DNA of 31,193 nt. It comes from JBQTIU01 sp052387815 (GTDB taxonomy: Bacteria; Pseudomonadota; Alphaproteobacteria; CACIAM-22H2). Position 1 is the first letter of the stretch. Each line of letters begins with the position of its first letter. Of this stretch, positions 7,191 through 15,336 are shown in pieces. Under the pieces are notes generated by a model that was not told the DNA's origin, ran no database searches, and saw only the letters and a program-made list of their open reading frames with translations. Position numbers and translations under genes: made by a program. Where the stretch lies: NCBI GenBank assembly GCA_052387815.1, contig JBQTIU010000100.1, forward strand, positions 1 to 31,193, given 5' to 3'.

Positions 7191-7817
7191 ATGCGCATCC
7201 TCGGTCTTACGGGCTCGATCGGCATGGGCAAAAGCACCGCCGCGAAGTTCCTGCGCCGGCTCGGGGTCGGCGTCCATGATGCCGATGGGGCGGTCCATCA
7301 TGCCTTGGCGCGCGGCGGCGCGGCCGTGCCGGCGATCGCGCGCGCGTTCCCGGGGGCGGTCGTCGCCGGCGCCGTCGATCGGCACAAGCTCGGCCAGCTT
7401 GTGTTCGGGGATGCCCAGGCGCTGGCCCGACTCGAGGCCATCGTTCACCCACTGGTGCGCCGGAGCGGCGAGCAGTTTCTTGTCCGCCGCGCCCGCCGGC
7501 GCCAGCGGGTCGTGGCGCTCGATGTCCCGCTCCTGTTCGAGACCGGGCGCGAGCGCGACTATGACGCGGTCGTGGTGGTCAGCGCGCCGGCCTTCCTGCA
7601 GGCCCAGCGCGCGCTCCGCCGCGCCGGCATGAGCGTGGCGCGGCTCGAGCGCATCCGCGAGCGCCAGATGGCGGATCGGCTCAAGCGGCGGCAGGCGGAT
7701 TTCGTGGTCATGACGGGGTTGAGCAAGCGCGCCGCCCTGCGCGCCTTGCGGGCCGCGTTGCGCTGTGTCATCAAGCGGCGCGGCCGGGCGTGGCGGCCGG
7801 GGTATTGCCGCGGTTGA
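7191..7817 (+). CDS. coaE: Dephospho-CoA kinase CoaE
   Basis: CoaE phosphorylates the 3'-hydroxyl of dephospho-CoA, the last step of coenzyme A synthesis. The 208-residue product begins MRILGLTGSIGMGKST, which contains the P-loop (5-16). HDADGAVH follows as the family's substrate-site aspartates, and DVPLLFETG is the conserved core strand. The ATG at 7191 is preferred over a TTG at 7164 inside aroE, because the P-loop strand begins at once. The C-terminal 30 residues are rich in arginine and less conserved. It is 16 bases downstream of aroE and 10 upstream of dnaQ. Confidence 0.95.
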   Translation: MRILGLTGSIGMGKSTAAKFLRRLGVGVHDADGAVHHALARGGAAVPAIARAFPGAVVAGAVDRHKLGQLVFGDAQALARLEAIVHPLVRRSGEQFLVRRARRRQRVVALDVPLLFETGRERDYDAVVVVSAPAFLQAQRALRRAGMSVARLERIRERQMADRLKRRQADFVVMTGLSKRAALRALRAALRCVIKRRGRAWRPGYCRG

Positions 7818-7827
7818 GGGCGCAGGC

Positions 7828-8499
7828 ATGCGCGAGATCGTGCTCGACACCGAAACCACCGGCCTCGATCCCGAGCAAGGCCATCGCGTGGTCGAGATCG
7901 CCTGCCTCGAGCTCGTCAACCACCTGCCGACCGGCAATTCCTTCCAGCGCTACGTCAACCCCAGGCGCGACATGCCCGAGGCGGCGGCGGCGATCCACGG
8001 CCTGAGCGCGGCGTTCCTCGCGGACCAGCCGAGCTTCGCGGAGGTGGCCGGCGAGTTCCTGGCCTTCACCGGCGATTCGCGCCTGGTCATCCACAATGCC
8101 GAATTCGACCTGAATTTCATCAACGCCGAGCTTGCCAAGGCCGGATTCGCGCCCCTCGATCCCGCCCGCGTCATCGACACGGTCCAGCTCGCGCGCCGCA
8201 AGTTCCCCGGGGCGCCGGCCTCGCTCGACGCGCTGTGCGCGCGCTTCAACATCGATGCCTCGGCGCGCCGGTGGCATGGCGCCCTGATCGATGCCCAGCT
8301 GTTGGCGGCGATCTATCTCGAGCTGGTCGGCGGCCGCCAAGCGGCCATGGATCTGGCGGCGCGCCCCGCCGCGGCCGACCGGCTCGCGATCGGCGCCGGC
8401 CTGCCCCGTCCGCCGCGCGCGCATGCGGTCTCGGCCGAGGAGCGCGCGGCGCATGCGGGGTTGGTGGCCAAGCTCAAGGACCCGATCTGGACGAGTTGA
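7828..8499 (+). CDS. dnaQ: DNA polymerase III epsilon subunit, 3'-5' proofreading exonuclease
   Basis: DnaQ is the proofreading subunit of the replicative polymerase. The 223-residue product has ExoI (VLDTETTGL, D7 and E9), ExoII (HNAEFDLNF, D94) and ExoIIIe (HGALIDAQLLA, H150 and D155), the complete DEDDh set. The ATG at 7828 follows GAGGG by eight bases. The C-terminal tail (about 175-223) would be the region that contacts the polymerase alpha subunit. It is the last gene of the cluster leaving the origin and faces secB across a 12-base gap. Confidence 0.96.
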   Translation: MREIVLDTETTGLDPEQGHRVVEIACLELVNHLPTGNSFQRYVNPRRDMPEAAAAIHGLSAAFLADQPSFAEVAGEFLAFTGDSRLVIHNAEFDLNFINAELAKAGFAPLDPARVIDTVQLARRKFPGAPASLDALCARFNIDASARRWHGALIDAQLLAAIYLELVGGRQAAMDLAARPAAADRLAIGAGLPRPPRAHAVSAEERAAHAGLVAKLKDPIWTS

Positions 8500-8511
8500 G
8501 CGCCGGCGGGG

Positions 8512-9033
8512 TCAGACCGAGGCGCTGATCGGGCTCGACGGCGCCTGCGCCGCGGCTTGGCGGCGATAAAGCTCGGCGAAGTCGATCGGCTGGATCATCA
8601 GCGGCGGGAAACCGCCGTCGCGCGTGGCATCGGCGATGATCGCCCGCGCGAAGGGGAAGAGCAGCCGCGGGCATTCGATCAGCAGCAACGGCCGCAACTG
8701 CTCGGGCGGCAGTGCGGGTATGGAGAACAGCCCGGCATAGGCGATTTCGACCACGAACACCGCCTGTTCGGCGGCCTTGGCTTCGGCATTGATCGACAGC
8801 GTCACTTCGTAAACGCGCTCGCCGATCTGACGGGCGCCGACATCGACCCCGACCTGGACCTGGGGCGGAGCGGCGGGGTTGGCGAAGACCGCGGGCGCGT
8901 GCGGACTCTCGAACGAGAAGTCCTTGATGTATTGTCCGTTGACGGTCAGCATCGGCTCGCCGGCGGGCGCCGCGCTGGCGGCTCCGGTCGAGGCGCTGGG
9001 AGCGGCCGGCGCGGTGGAATCGGGCTCGGACAT
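8512..9033 (-). CDS. secB: Protein-export chaperone SecB
   Basis: SecB is a cytosolic tetrameric chaperone that keeps preproteins unfolded and passes them to SecA. The 173-residue product has a low-complexity Ala/Ser/Pro N-terminus (1-28), then the SecB fold. Recognisable stretches are YIKDFSFESPHAP, VYEVTLSINAEA, VVEIAYAGLFSI, ECPRLLFPFAR and GGFPPLMIQPIDFAELYRR. GGGAG lies about nine bases before the ATG. SecB near dnaQ is typical of alphaproteobacteria. The membrane protein gene fxsA, often next to it in this class, is not seen here. Confidence 0.96.
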   Translation of the reverse strand: MSEPDSTAPAAPSASTGAASAAPAGEPMLTVNGQYIKDFSFESPHAPAVFANPAAPPQVQVGVDVGARQIGERVYEVTLSINAEAKAAEQAVFVVEIAYAGLFSIPALPPEQLRPLLLIECPRLLFPFARAIIADATRDGGFPPLMIQPIDFAELYRRQAAAQAPSSPISASV

Positions 9034-9134
9034 CGCGGTTGCTCCCGGGGGATGGTCGGATCCGAGCCGGAAGTAGCACGGAACCGCCGGCCGGGCAACG
9101 GCCGGCGCGCCGTCGGTCGCGGCCGCGCGGGTCG

Positions 9135-9674
9135 CTAGGCGGTGGGATCGAACGGCACGATTTCTCCGTTCGGCACCGGCCGACCGGTGAGCGCGCGGAT
9201 GAACCCCCAATGCGTGATAACCCCGACCCGCGGCAAATCCGCTGCGCCTGCCATCTGCACCCGGAAGGCCTGGCAGCGGGCGATCAGCGCCGCCTCGCTT
9301 TCGGGGGCGCCTGCGGCAAGCTGGTCGTGCCACCACGGGTCCGCCAGATGGCCGAAGTCGAAGCGCGGGAAGCGCCGCTTGAGTTCGGCCGGCGAGGCGC
9401 CGATATCGCAGATGAAGGCGGCGCGCTCGCGGATCAGCGGTTCGACGCCGACCGCCAGCCCGAGCGCGTCGGCGATGATGGTTGCGGTTTCGAGCGCCCG
9501 GGTATAGGGGCTGGTAATGAGCCGGCGGATGGCGGTCTCGCGCAAGCCCGCGGCCACCTGCGCGGCCTGGCGGCGGCCTTCGGCCGTGAGCCCAGGGTCG
9601 GGGATGCCGGGATCGACCCGGGTTTCCGAAAAGGCCGCGTTGAACTCGGATTGGCCGTGGCGGATCAACAGCAT
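9135..9674 (-). CDS. Histidine phosphatase (phosphoglycerate mutase-like) family protein
   Basis: The 179-residue product belongs to the histidine phosphatase superfamily. It starts MLLIRHGQSE with the phospho-accepting H6 in the RHG motif, has SPYTRALETA with R59, acidic E83, and the second active-site histidine H155 in VITHWGF. This short architecture fits a phosphatase rather than a cofactor-dependent glycolytic mutase. The substrate cannot be read from sequence. It lies upstream of secB on the same strand with a 101-base gap and diverges from timA. It occupies the place where other alphaproteobacteria often have fxsA. Confidence 0.88.
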   Translation of the reverse strand: MLLIRHGQSEFNAAFSETRVDPGIPDPGLTAEGRRQAAQVAAGLRETAIRRLITSPYTRALETATIIADALGLAVGVEPLIRERAAFICDIGASPAELKRRFPRFDFGHLADPWWHDQLAAGAPESEAALIARCQAFRVQMAGAADLPRVGVITHWGFIRALTGRPVPNGEIVPFDPTA

Positions 9675-9766
9675 GCGGCGACACCCTTAAGATTTGCGGC
9701 TCGCCAAGGCATCGGCAAGTAATACCAATATCACCACGCCTTGAGCCACGGTGACCGGATCCTGTC

Positions 9767-9829
9767 TTTTGTAGGGGCCGGTTTGAAACCGGCCCGCGCA
9801 GGCGGGTCTCAAGACCCGCCCCTACAAAA
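9767..9829. repeat. Composite palindromic intergenic repeat, copy 2
   Basis: The outer arms TTTTGTAGGGG (9767-9777) and CCCCTACAAAA (9819-9829) are exact inverted repeats. Inside lie two further palindromes: CCGGTTTGAAACCGG (9778-9792), then a 9-bp stem GGCGGGTCT/AGACCCGCC (9801-9820). The transcript could fold as a long hairpin or a cruciform with two side hairpins. The same outer ends and two-part layout occur near 21.3 kb. It lies in the divergent gap between the phosphatase gene and timA. Confidence 0.85.
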
Positions 9830-9946
9830 AGGTGTCAGATTCCGCTGCCTTGCCTAGCGCCCCGTCAGGGTCTATGTTTTGAATGACCGACGACGCACCG
9901 GGGCGCGGTCTACACTAGACCAAGCGGCTTCGAGACGGATACGCGG

Positions 9947-10615
9947 ATGGGCGACCTCGCCTTCTTGGACATTATATTCTTCGCCATGGTGGCGGCGTTC
10001 CTGATCCTTCGCCTGCGCGGCGTGCTGGGCCGGCGCACCGGCGAGGAAAAGCCGGAGCGCTGGCGCGCCCGCCCGCCCGAGGCGCTGCCGGGCCGGGGCG
10101 AGATCTCCAACAGTGTAACGCGCTTGCCGGACCCGGGCGCGCCGCCGGCGGCCGGCGAGCCGTCGCTCGAAGCGGTGTTGACCCAGATCAAGGTTGCCGA
10201 TTCGTCCTTCGACCCGCGCAGTTTCGCCTCCGGCGCCCGCGCCGCGTTCGAAATCGTCGTCGCCGCCTTCGCCCAAGGCGACACCACGGCCCTGCGACCG
10301 CTGCTGTCGGACGAGGTCTATGATAATTTCGCCGGCGAGATTGGCCAGCGCCAGCAGGCCAAACGCACGCTCGAAACCAGCCTCGTCGGCATCCGATCGG
10401 CGGAGATCGTCGATGCCCGGATGGATGGCAGGACCGCGGTGGTGACGGTGAAGTTCGTTTCCGATCAGGTCAATGTCACGCGCGACGCCGCCGGAGAGGT
10501 CGTCGAGGGCGATCCCAACCACGTGACGGCGGTCACCGATGTCTGGACCTTTGCCCGCAACACCCGCTCGCAGGATCCCAACTGGGCGCTGGTCGCGACC
10601 TCGACCCCGAGTTGA
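9947..10615 (+). CDS. timA: Tim44/TimA-family membrane-anchored protein
   Basis: The 222-residue product has one N-terminal transmembrane segment (about 5-23) and a basic linker. The Tim44-like domain occupies about 75-215, with SFDPRSFASGARAAFEIVVAAFAQGD, LRPLLSDEVYDNF and TDVWTFARNTRSQDPNW as family-like stretches. Bacterial TimA is related to the mitochondrial import motor component Tim44 and is thought to act at the inner membrane, but its bacterial role is poorly known. The position between secB and mltA is conserved in alphaproteobacteria. An inverted repeat GGTCTA-CAC-TAGACC lies at 9907-9921, 25 bases upstream, and could be an operator. Confidence 0.9.
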   Translation: MGDLAFLDIIFFAMVAAFLILRLRGVLGRRTGEEKPERWRARPPEALPGRGEISNSVTRLPDPGAPPAAGEPSLEAVLTQIKVADSSFDPRSFASGARAAFEIVVAAFAQGDTTALRPLLSDEVYDNFAGEIGQRQQAKRTLETSLVGIRSAEIVDARMDGRTAVVTVKFVSDQVNVTRDAAGEVVEGDPNHVTAVTDVWTFARNTRSQDPNWALVATSTPS

Positions 10616-11858
10616 ACGACAGACCGCCGATCGCTCGGCGGCCCGGCGTCGTGCGGGCCTCTTCGTCGGTTTGGCCGTGGGGTTGGCGGCGTGCCAAGTC
10701 GCCCCGCCGCCCGACCGGCTGACCCTCCGCCCCGCTGCGTTCGACGATTTGCCCGGCTGGACCGCCGACCGTCACGGCGAGGGGTTGGTGGCGCTCAAGC
10801 GCTCGTGCGCCCGCCTGTCCTTGTTGCCGGGCGAGGCCGCGGTGGGCGGGGCGGCCGGCGAGGCCGGCGACTGGCGCGAGGCGTGCGCCGCGGCCGAGCT
10901 CGTGCCTGCCGCCGACCACGCGGCGGCGCGCGCTTTCTTCGAGCGGCATTTCCTGCCGTTCGGCGCCGCCAATGGCGACCGTATGACGGGCCTGTTCACC
11001 GGCTATTTCGAGCCGGAATTGCGGGGCGCGCGGCGGCCCGGCGGCCGCTATAGCGTGCCCCTCTATGCCCGCCCGGCCGATCTGGTGACGGTCGATCTCG
11101 GCCGCTTCCGCGACGACCTCAAGGGCCAGCGCATCGCCGGCCGGATCGAAGGCGGCAGCCTCATGCCCTATCCGAGCCGGGCCGAAATCGAGGCCGGCGC
11201 GCTCGCCGGCCGGGCGGCGCCAGGCGAGCCGGGGCTCGAAATCGTCTGGGTCGACGACCGCATCGACGCGTTCTTCCTGCACATCCAGGGCTCGGGCCGA
11301 GTGGTCTTGGAGGACGGCCGCGTGCTGCGCATCGGTTACGCGGCCAACAACGGCCATCCCTATGTGGCGATCGGGCGCGACCTCGTGGCGATGGGCGCGC
11401 TCGCCCGCGAGGAGGTGTCGATGCAATCGATCGCCGCCTGGCTGAGGGCCAATCCCGAGCGCGCCGCTTGGCTGATGAACAAGAACCCATCGTTCGTATT
11501 CTTCCGCGCCCTTGACGGCGACGGTCCGTTGGGCACCGAGGGCGTGGTCTTGACGCCCGGCCGCTCTCTCGCCGTCGACCCCGCCTTCGTGCCCATGGGC
11601 CTGCCGCTGTGGCTCGATGCCGTCGACCCGCTCGCCGGCCCGGCGCGGCTGCGCCGCCTGGTGGTGGCCCAGGACACCGGCAGCGCCATTCGCGGACCGG
11701 TGCGCGGCGACCTGTTCTGGGGGCACGGGCCCGAGGCCGCGGAGCGTGCCGGACGCATGCGCTCGGAGGGGCGCTATTGGCTCCTCATTCCGCGCCAGGT
11801 GGCGGAGCGGCTGGTCAGGCGCTTGGCGCAGGCGGCGCGAGACGGCCCCTTGCCATGA
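10539..11858 (+). CDS. mltA: Membrane-bound lytic murein transglycosylase A (MltA), lipoprotein
   Basis: MltA cleaves peptidoglycan between MurNAc and GlcNAc, leaving 1,6-anhydroMurNAc. The product has a basic n-region, the hydrophobic run AGLFVGLAVGLAAC with a lipobox at C52, and the MltA domain (TGLFTGYFEPELRG, FFLHIQGSGRV, GYAANNGHPY). It ends with a C-terminal 3D domain containing AQDTGSAIRGPVRGDLFWG. The start is uncertain. The only in-frame candidates before the lipobox region are ATG 10539 and TTG 10551, both inside timA, giving an overlap of up to 77 bases and a long n-region. No ATG or GTG lies in frame between the timA stop and the signal sequence, so a rare start codon is also possible. 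Confidence 0.9.
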   Translation: MSGPLPATPARRIPTGRWSRPRPRVERQTADRSAARRRAGLFVGLAVGLAACQVAPPPDRLTLRPAAFDDLPGWTADRHGEGLVALKRSCARLSLLPGEAAVGGAAGEAGDWREACAAAELVPAADHAAARAFFERHFLPFGAANGDRMTGLFTGYFEPELRGARRPGGRYSVPLYARPADLVTVDLGRFRDDLKGQRIAGRIEGGSLMPYPSRAEIEAGALAGRAAPGEPGLEIVWVDDRIDAFFLHIQGSGRVVLEDGRVLRIGYAANNGHPYVAIGRDLVAMGALAREEVSMQSIAAWLRANPERAAWLMNKNPSFVFFRALDGDGPLGTEGVVLTPGRSLAVDPAFVPMGLPLWLDAVDPLAGPARLRRLVVAQDTGSAIRGPVRGDLFWGHGPEAAERAGRMRSEGRYWLLIPRQVAERLVRRLAQAARDGPLP

Positions 11859-11910
11859 GGGGCGGCGATCCGCATTGTGGGCGCGGCCTCGAACTGGAGG
11901 AGCCGCCGCC

Positions 11911-12684
11911 GTGGTCGAGCCCGCATCCGCCCCGCGCGTGGGGCTGTTCGTCACCTGCCTGATCGACCTGTTCCGCCCGTCGGTGGGCTTCGCGGCGGCG
12001 AAGCTCATCGAAGCGGCGGGGTGCGCGCTCGCGGTACCCCGGCTGCAGACCTGTTGCGGCCAGCCGGCCTACAACGCGGGCGGCCGGCGCGACGCCAAGG
12101 ACATTGCCAAGCAGACCATCGCGCTGTTCGAGGAGTTCGACTACACGGTCGTGCCCTCGGGCTCGTGCGCCGGCATGATCAAGGAGCATTATCCCCTGCT
12201 GTTGGCCGACCAGCCCGAGTGGGCGCAGCGGGCCAAGGCGCTGGCCGCGCGGACCCACGAATTGGTGTCGTTCCTCTATGACATCAGGGGTATGCGGGCG
12301 GTGGCGGCGCGCCACCAGGGCGTCGCCACCTATCACGATGCCTGCTCGGGCTTGCGCGAGCTCGGGATCAAGGTCCAGCCGCGCGCCCTCCTCGCCTCGG
12401 TCGCGGACCTTGCGCTGGTCGAGCTTCCCGGTGCCGAGATATGTTGCGGCTTCGGCGGCACGTTCTGCGTCAAGTATCCGGACATCTCCGACAAGATGGT
12501 GGGGGCCAAGGCCGAGGACATCGTCGCCACCGGGGCCACGACGCTGCTCGCCGGCGATCTCGGGTGCCTCTTGAACATGGCCGGCAAGCTCAAGCGCGAC
12601 GGGCATAAAGTGGCCGTGCGCCACGTCGCCGAAGTGCTGGCCGGCGCGACCGAGACCGCGCCGATCGGCGAGCGGAGGCGCTAG
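11911..12684 (+). CDS. lutA: L-lactate utilisation protein LutA, (Fe-S)-binding cysteine-rich domain protein
   Basis: LutA is one of three proteins that together oxidise L-lactate to pyruvate in many bacteria. The 257-residue product has two cysteine-rich CCG-domain motifs, TCCGQP (48-50) and ICCGFGG (178-180), which probably bind an iron-sulfur cofactor as in heterodisulfide reductase-like proteins. The GTG at 11911 is chosen because GGAGGAG lies eight bases before it and MVEPASAPRVGLFVTCLIDL gives a normal start. It follows mltA by 52 bases and precedes lutB by six. The family is also called YkgE/LldE. Confidence 0.93.
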   Translation: MVEPASAPRVGLFVTCLIDLFRPSVGFAAAKLIEAAGCALAVPRLQTCCGQPAYNAGGRRDAKDIAKQTIALFEEFDYTVVPSGSCAGMIKEHYPLLLADQPEWAQRAKALAARTHELVSFLYDIRGMRAVAARHQGVATYHDACSGLRELGIKVQPRALLASVADLALVELPGAEICCGFGGTFCVKYPDISDKMVGAKAEDIVATGATTLLAGDLGCLLNMAGKLKRDGHKVAVRHVAEVLAGATETAPIGERRR

Positions 12685-12690
12685 GGCGCG

Positions 12691-14112
12691 ATGCTGGCGA
12701 GCAGCCACGACTTCCAGGACAAGGCCCGCCGGGCGCTCGCCGATCCGACGCTGCAGGCGGCGCTCGGCCTGATGAAGGTCGGGCTGGCGGCGCGCCGCGC
12801 CGAAGCGATCGCGCGGCTGCCGGAGTTCGAGGCCTTGCGCGACGCCGCCACGGCGATCAAGGACCATACGCTCGCCCATCTCGATTACTACCTCGAGCGC
12901 TTCGAGGCGAACTGCCGCGCGGCCGGCGGGCATGTCCATTGGGCGCGCACGCCCGCCGAGGCATGCGAGGTCGTGCTCGGCATTTGCCGGCGGCTCGGCG
13001 CGCGAACCGTGACCAAGGGCAAGTCGATGATCGCCGAGGAGATCGCGCTCAACGATTTCCTGTCCGCGCACGGCATCGAGCCGATCGAGACCGATCTCGG
13101 CGAGTACATCATCCAGCTGCGCGGCGAGGCGCCCTCGCATATCATCGCGCCGGCGATCCACTTGACCAAAGCGGCGATCGCGGAAACCTTCCGCGCCGCC
13201 CACGTCGGGCTCGACCCCGGCCGCTCGCTGGAGGAGCCGCGCGCGCTCATCGACGAGGCGCGCCAGGTGCTGCGCCAGAAATTCCTCGACGCCGAGGTCG
13301 GCATCACCGGGGCCAATATGCTCATCGCCGAGACCGGCTCGTCGGTGATCGTCACCAACGAGGGCAACGGCGACCTGACGCAGCTTCTCCCCAAGGGGCA
13401 TGTCGTGCTGGCGAGCCTCGAGAAGGTCGTCCCCACGCTCGAGGACGCAGCGACGATCCTGCGCGTGCTGGCGCGCTCGGCCACCGGCCAAGAGATGTCG
13501 GTCTACACCACGTTCTCGACCGGACCGCGCCGGCCGGGCGATCCCGACGGCCCCGAGGAATTCCATGTCGTGCTCCTCGACAACGGGCGGAGCGCGCTCT
13601 TAGGGACCGAATTCCAGGATGTCCTGCGCTGCATCCGCTGTGGGGCGTGCATGAACGTCTGCCCGGTCTACGGGGCGATCGGCGGCCACGCCTATGGCTG
13701 GGTCTATCCGGGGCCGATCGGCGCGGTGCTGAGCCCGGCGCTGATCGGCGTCGAGAACGCGCGGCACCTGCCCAACGCCTCGACCTTGTGCGGCAAGTGC
13801 GAGAGCGTCTGCCCGATGAAAATTCCGCTCCCCAAGATGATGCGCCATTTCCGCGAGCGCGAGTACGAGCGCAGGCTCGGGCCGGTGGCCGCGCGCGCCG
13901 GCCTTGCCCTGTGGGCGTTCTTCGCCAAGCGTCCGCCGCTCTATCATTTCCTGTTGAGCATCGCTGCCGAGGTGCTGGGCCGGTTGGGCCGGCGGCACGG
14001 TAGTTTCTACAACCTGCCGCTGGCCGGCGGCTGGACGGCGACGCGCGACATGCCGGCCCCCGAGGGCCGCAGCTTCCAGGAGCTGTGGTGGCGCCAGCCC
14101 CGCCTCCCATGA
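12691..14112 (+). CDS. lutB: L-lactate utilisation iron-sulfur protein LutB
   Basis: LutB is the iron-sulfur electron-transfer component of the LutABC lactate oxidation system. The 473-residue product has an LUD domain over about 65-300 (RTVTKGKSMIAEEIALN, GITGANMLIAETGS), then two ferredoxin-type motifs: CIRCGACMNVCP (C314, C317, C320, C324) and CGKCESVCP (C367, C370, C374). A C-terminal domain (about 390-473) completes the family layout. GGAGG lies 12 bases upstream of the ATG. Its stop overlaps the lutC start as ATGA. The family is also called YkgF/LldF. Confidence 0.95.
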   Translation: MLASSHDFQDKARRALADPTLQAALGLMKVGLAARRAEAIARLPEFEALRDAATAIKDHTLAHLDYYLERFEANCRAAGGHVHWARTPAEACEVVLGICRRLGARTVTKGKSMIAEEIALNDFLSAHGIEPIETDLGEYIIQLRGEAPSHIIAPAIHLTKAAIAETFRAAHVGLDPGRSLEEPRALIDEARQVLRQKFLDAEVGITGANMLIAETGSSVIVTNEGNGDLTQLLPKGHVVLASLEKVVPTLEDAATILRVLARSATGQEMSVYTTFSTGPRRPGDPDGPEEFHVVLLDNGRSALLGTEFQDVLRCIRCGACMNVCPVYGAIGGHAYGWVYPGPIGAVLSPALIGVENARHLPNASTLCGKCESVCPMKIPLPKMMRHFREREYERRLGPVAARAGLALWAFFAKRPPLYHFLLSIAAEVLGRLGRRHGSFYNLPLAGGWTATRDMPAPEGRSFQELWWRQPRLP

Positions 14113-14786
14113 CCGAGGCACGCCAACGGATTCTCGACGCCATCCGCGGATCGCTGGCGCGCGGGGCACTCGCGCCCGCGCTCGCGCTCGATCGCCGGCT
14201 TACCCGTCACGACCCGGGCCCGATTCCGGCCCGCGCCAAGGGGCTCGATCGAGCGCGCCTCGTCGACCTGTTCGAGAAGCTGGCGAGCGAGGTGGGGGCG
14301 AGCCTCGCCCGTGTGCCCGGGCTCGCGGCGGTGCCGCCGGCGGTGGCGGATTATCTCGCCCGCCACAACCTGCCGGCCGACATCGCGGCGGCGCCCGATC
14401 CCTTGCTCGATCGCATGCCGTGGGCGGCGCGCCCGCTCCTCAGGCTGCGCCGCGGCCGGGCCACCGCCGCCGACGCGGTCTCTCTCGGCGCCGCGCTCGC
14501 CGCGCTCGCCGAGACCGGGACCTTGATGCTGGCCTCGGGACCGACCTCTCCCTCGACCCTCAATTTCCTGCCCGACACCCACATCGTGGTCCTGCCGGTC
14601 GCGCGCGTGGTCGGGCCGATGGAAGACGCGCTCAAGCGGCTGCGCGCGGCGGGCGAAATGCCGCGCACCGTCAACTTCATCACCGGCCCCTCGAGCACTG
14701 GCGACATCGAACAGCGCATCTACAAGGGTGCGCACGGGCCGCGGCGGCTCCATATCGTGATCGTCGAGGATGAAACGCTCGACTGA
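14109..14786 (+). CDS. lutC: L-lactate utilisation protein LutC (LUD domain)
   Basis: LutC is the third member of the LutABC lactate oxidation set. The 225-residue product is a single LUD domain. Diagnostic stretches are LAETGTLMLASGP, STLNFLPDTHIVV and the C-terminal TGPSSTGDIEQRIYKGAHG. The ATG at 14109 overlaps the lutB stop, so the two are likely translated together. No lactate permease or dedicated regulator lies beside the three genes. Its 3' end overlaps the first 17 bases of smr. Confidence 0.93.
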   Translation: MTEARQRILDAIRGSLARGALAPALALDRRLTRHDPGPIPARAKGLDRARLVDLFEKLASEVGASLARVPGLAAVPPAVADYLARHNLPADIAAAPDPLLDRMPWAARPLLRLRRGRATAADAVSLGAALAALAETGTLMLASGPTSPSTLNFLPDTHIVVLPVARVVGPMEDALKRLRAAGEMPRTVNFITGPSSTGDIEQRIYKGAHGPRRLHIVIVEDETLD

Positions 14787-15315
14787 GCGCGGGCGCCCGG
14801 CGCGGCTGAGCGCCGAGGAAGCCAAGCTGTTCCGCGCGGCGATGGTCGGCGCGGCGCCGATGGCCAAGGGCGCGCCGCGCCGACCCCTTGCGCTCGCGCC
14901 CCCTGCCGACGCCTCTGCCCGGCCGGCGCCGCACCCGGCCGCCCCTGCCGCTTCCGTTCCTGCCGCTGCCAATCCCGGCATCGACCGGCGCACGGCGGAG
15001 CGGCTGCGCAAGGGCGAGATCCCGATCGCGCGGCGGCTCGACCTCCACGGGCTCACCCAGGAGATCGCCCACCGGGCGCTCGATCGCTGCGTTGCCAGCG
15101 CCTTCGCCGACGGCCAGCGGCTGTTGCTGGTGATCACCGGCCGGGGCCGGGTGAGCGAAGGCGGCGGGGTGTTGCGGGCGATGGTGCCGCGCTGGCTCGC
15201 CGCCGGCGACAACGCCGCCAAGGTGCTGCGGGTCGAGGCGGCGCAGCCGCGCCACGGCGGAGCGGGCGCCTACTACGTGCTGCTGCGCCGGCGCCGCGAG
15301 GCGGAGGAGCTATGA
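14770..15315 (+). CDS. Smr/MutS2 C-terminal domain protein (SmrA-like)
   Basis: The 181-residue product carries a C-terminal Smr domain with RLDLHGLTQ (DLHG at 91-94), the TGRG turn (123-126) and HGGAGAYYVLLRR near the end. Smr domains bind or nick nucleic acids. Stand-alone forms in proteobacteria have been linked to DNA or RNA cleavage, and the role here is unknown. The N-terminal half (30-70) is a disordered Ala/Pro-rich linker. In alphaproteobacteria this gene usually follows mltA directly; here the lut operon lies between them. The ATG overlaps the lutC end. Confidence 0.9.
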   Translation: MKRSTERGRPARLSAEEAKLFRAAMVGAAPMAKGAPRRPLALAPPADASARPAPHPAAPAASVPAAANPGIDRRTAERLRKGEIPIARRLDLHGLTQEIAHRALDRCVASAFADGQRLLLVITGRGRVSEGGGVLRAMVPRWLAAGDNAAKVLRVEAAQPRHGGAGAYYVLLRRRREAEEL

Positions 15316-15336
15316 CGCGATTCGGGGGCGCGTCGC

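Noticed and set aside
9907..9921. GGTCTA-CAC-TAGACC inverted repeat as a defined operator of timA
   Set aside because: The symmetry is real, but a 6-bp arm is short. No matching copy or known regulator site was recognised, so it is noted under timA only.
11815..13566. 583-codon minus-strand frame opposite lutA and lutB
   Set aside because: It lies opposite two clear genes on the plus strand, and its composition is that of an antisense frame.
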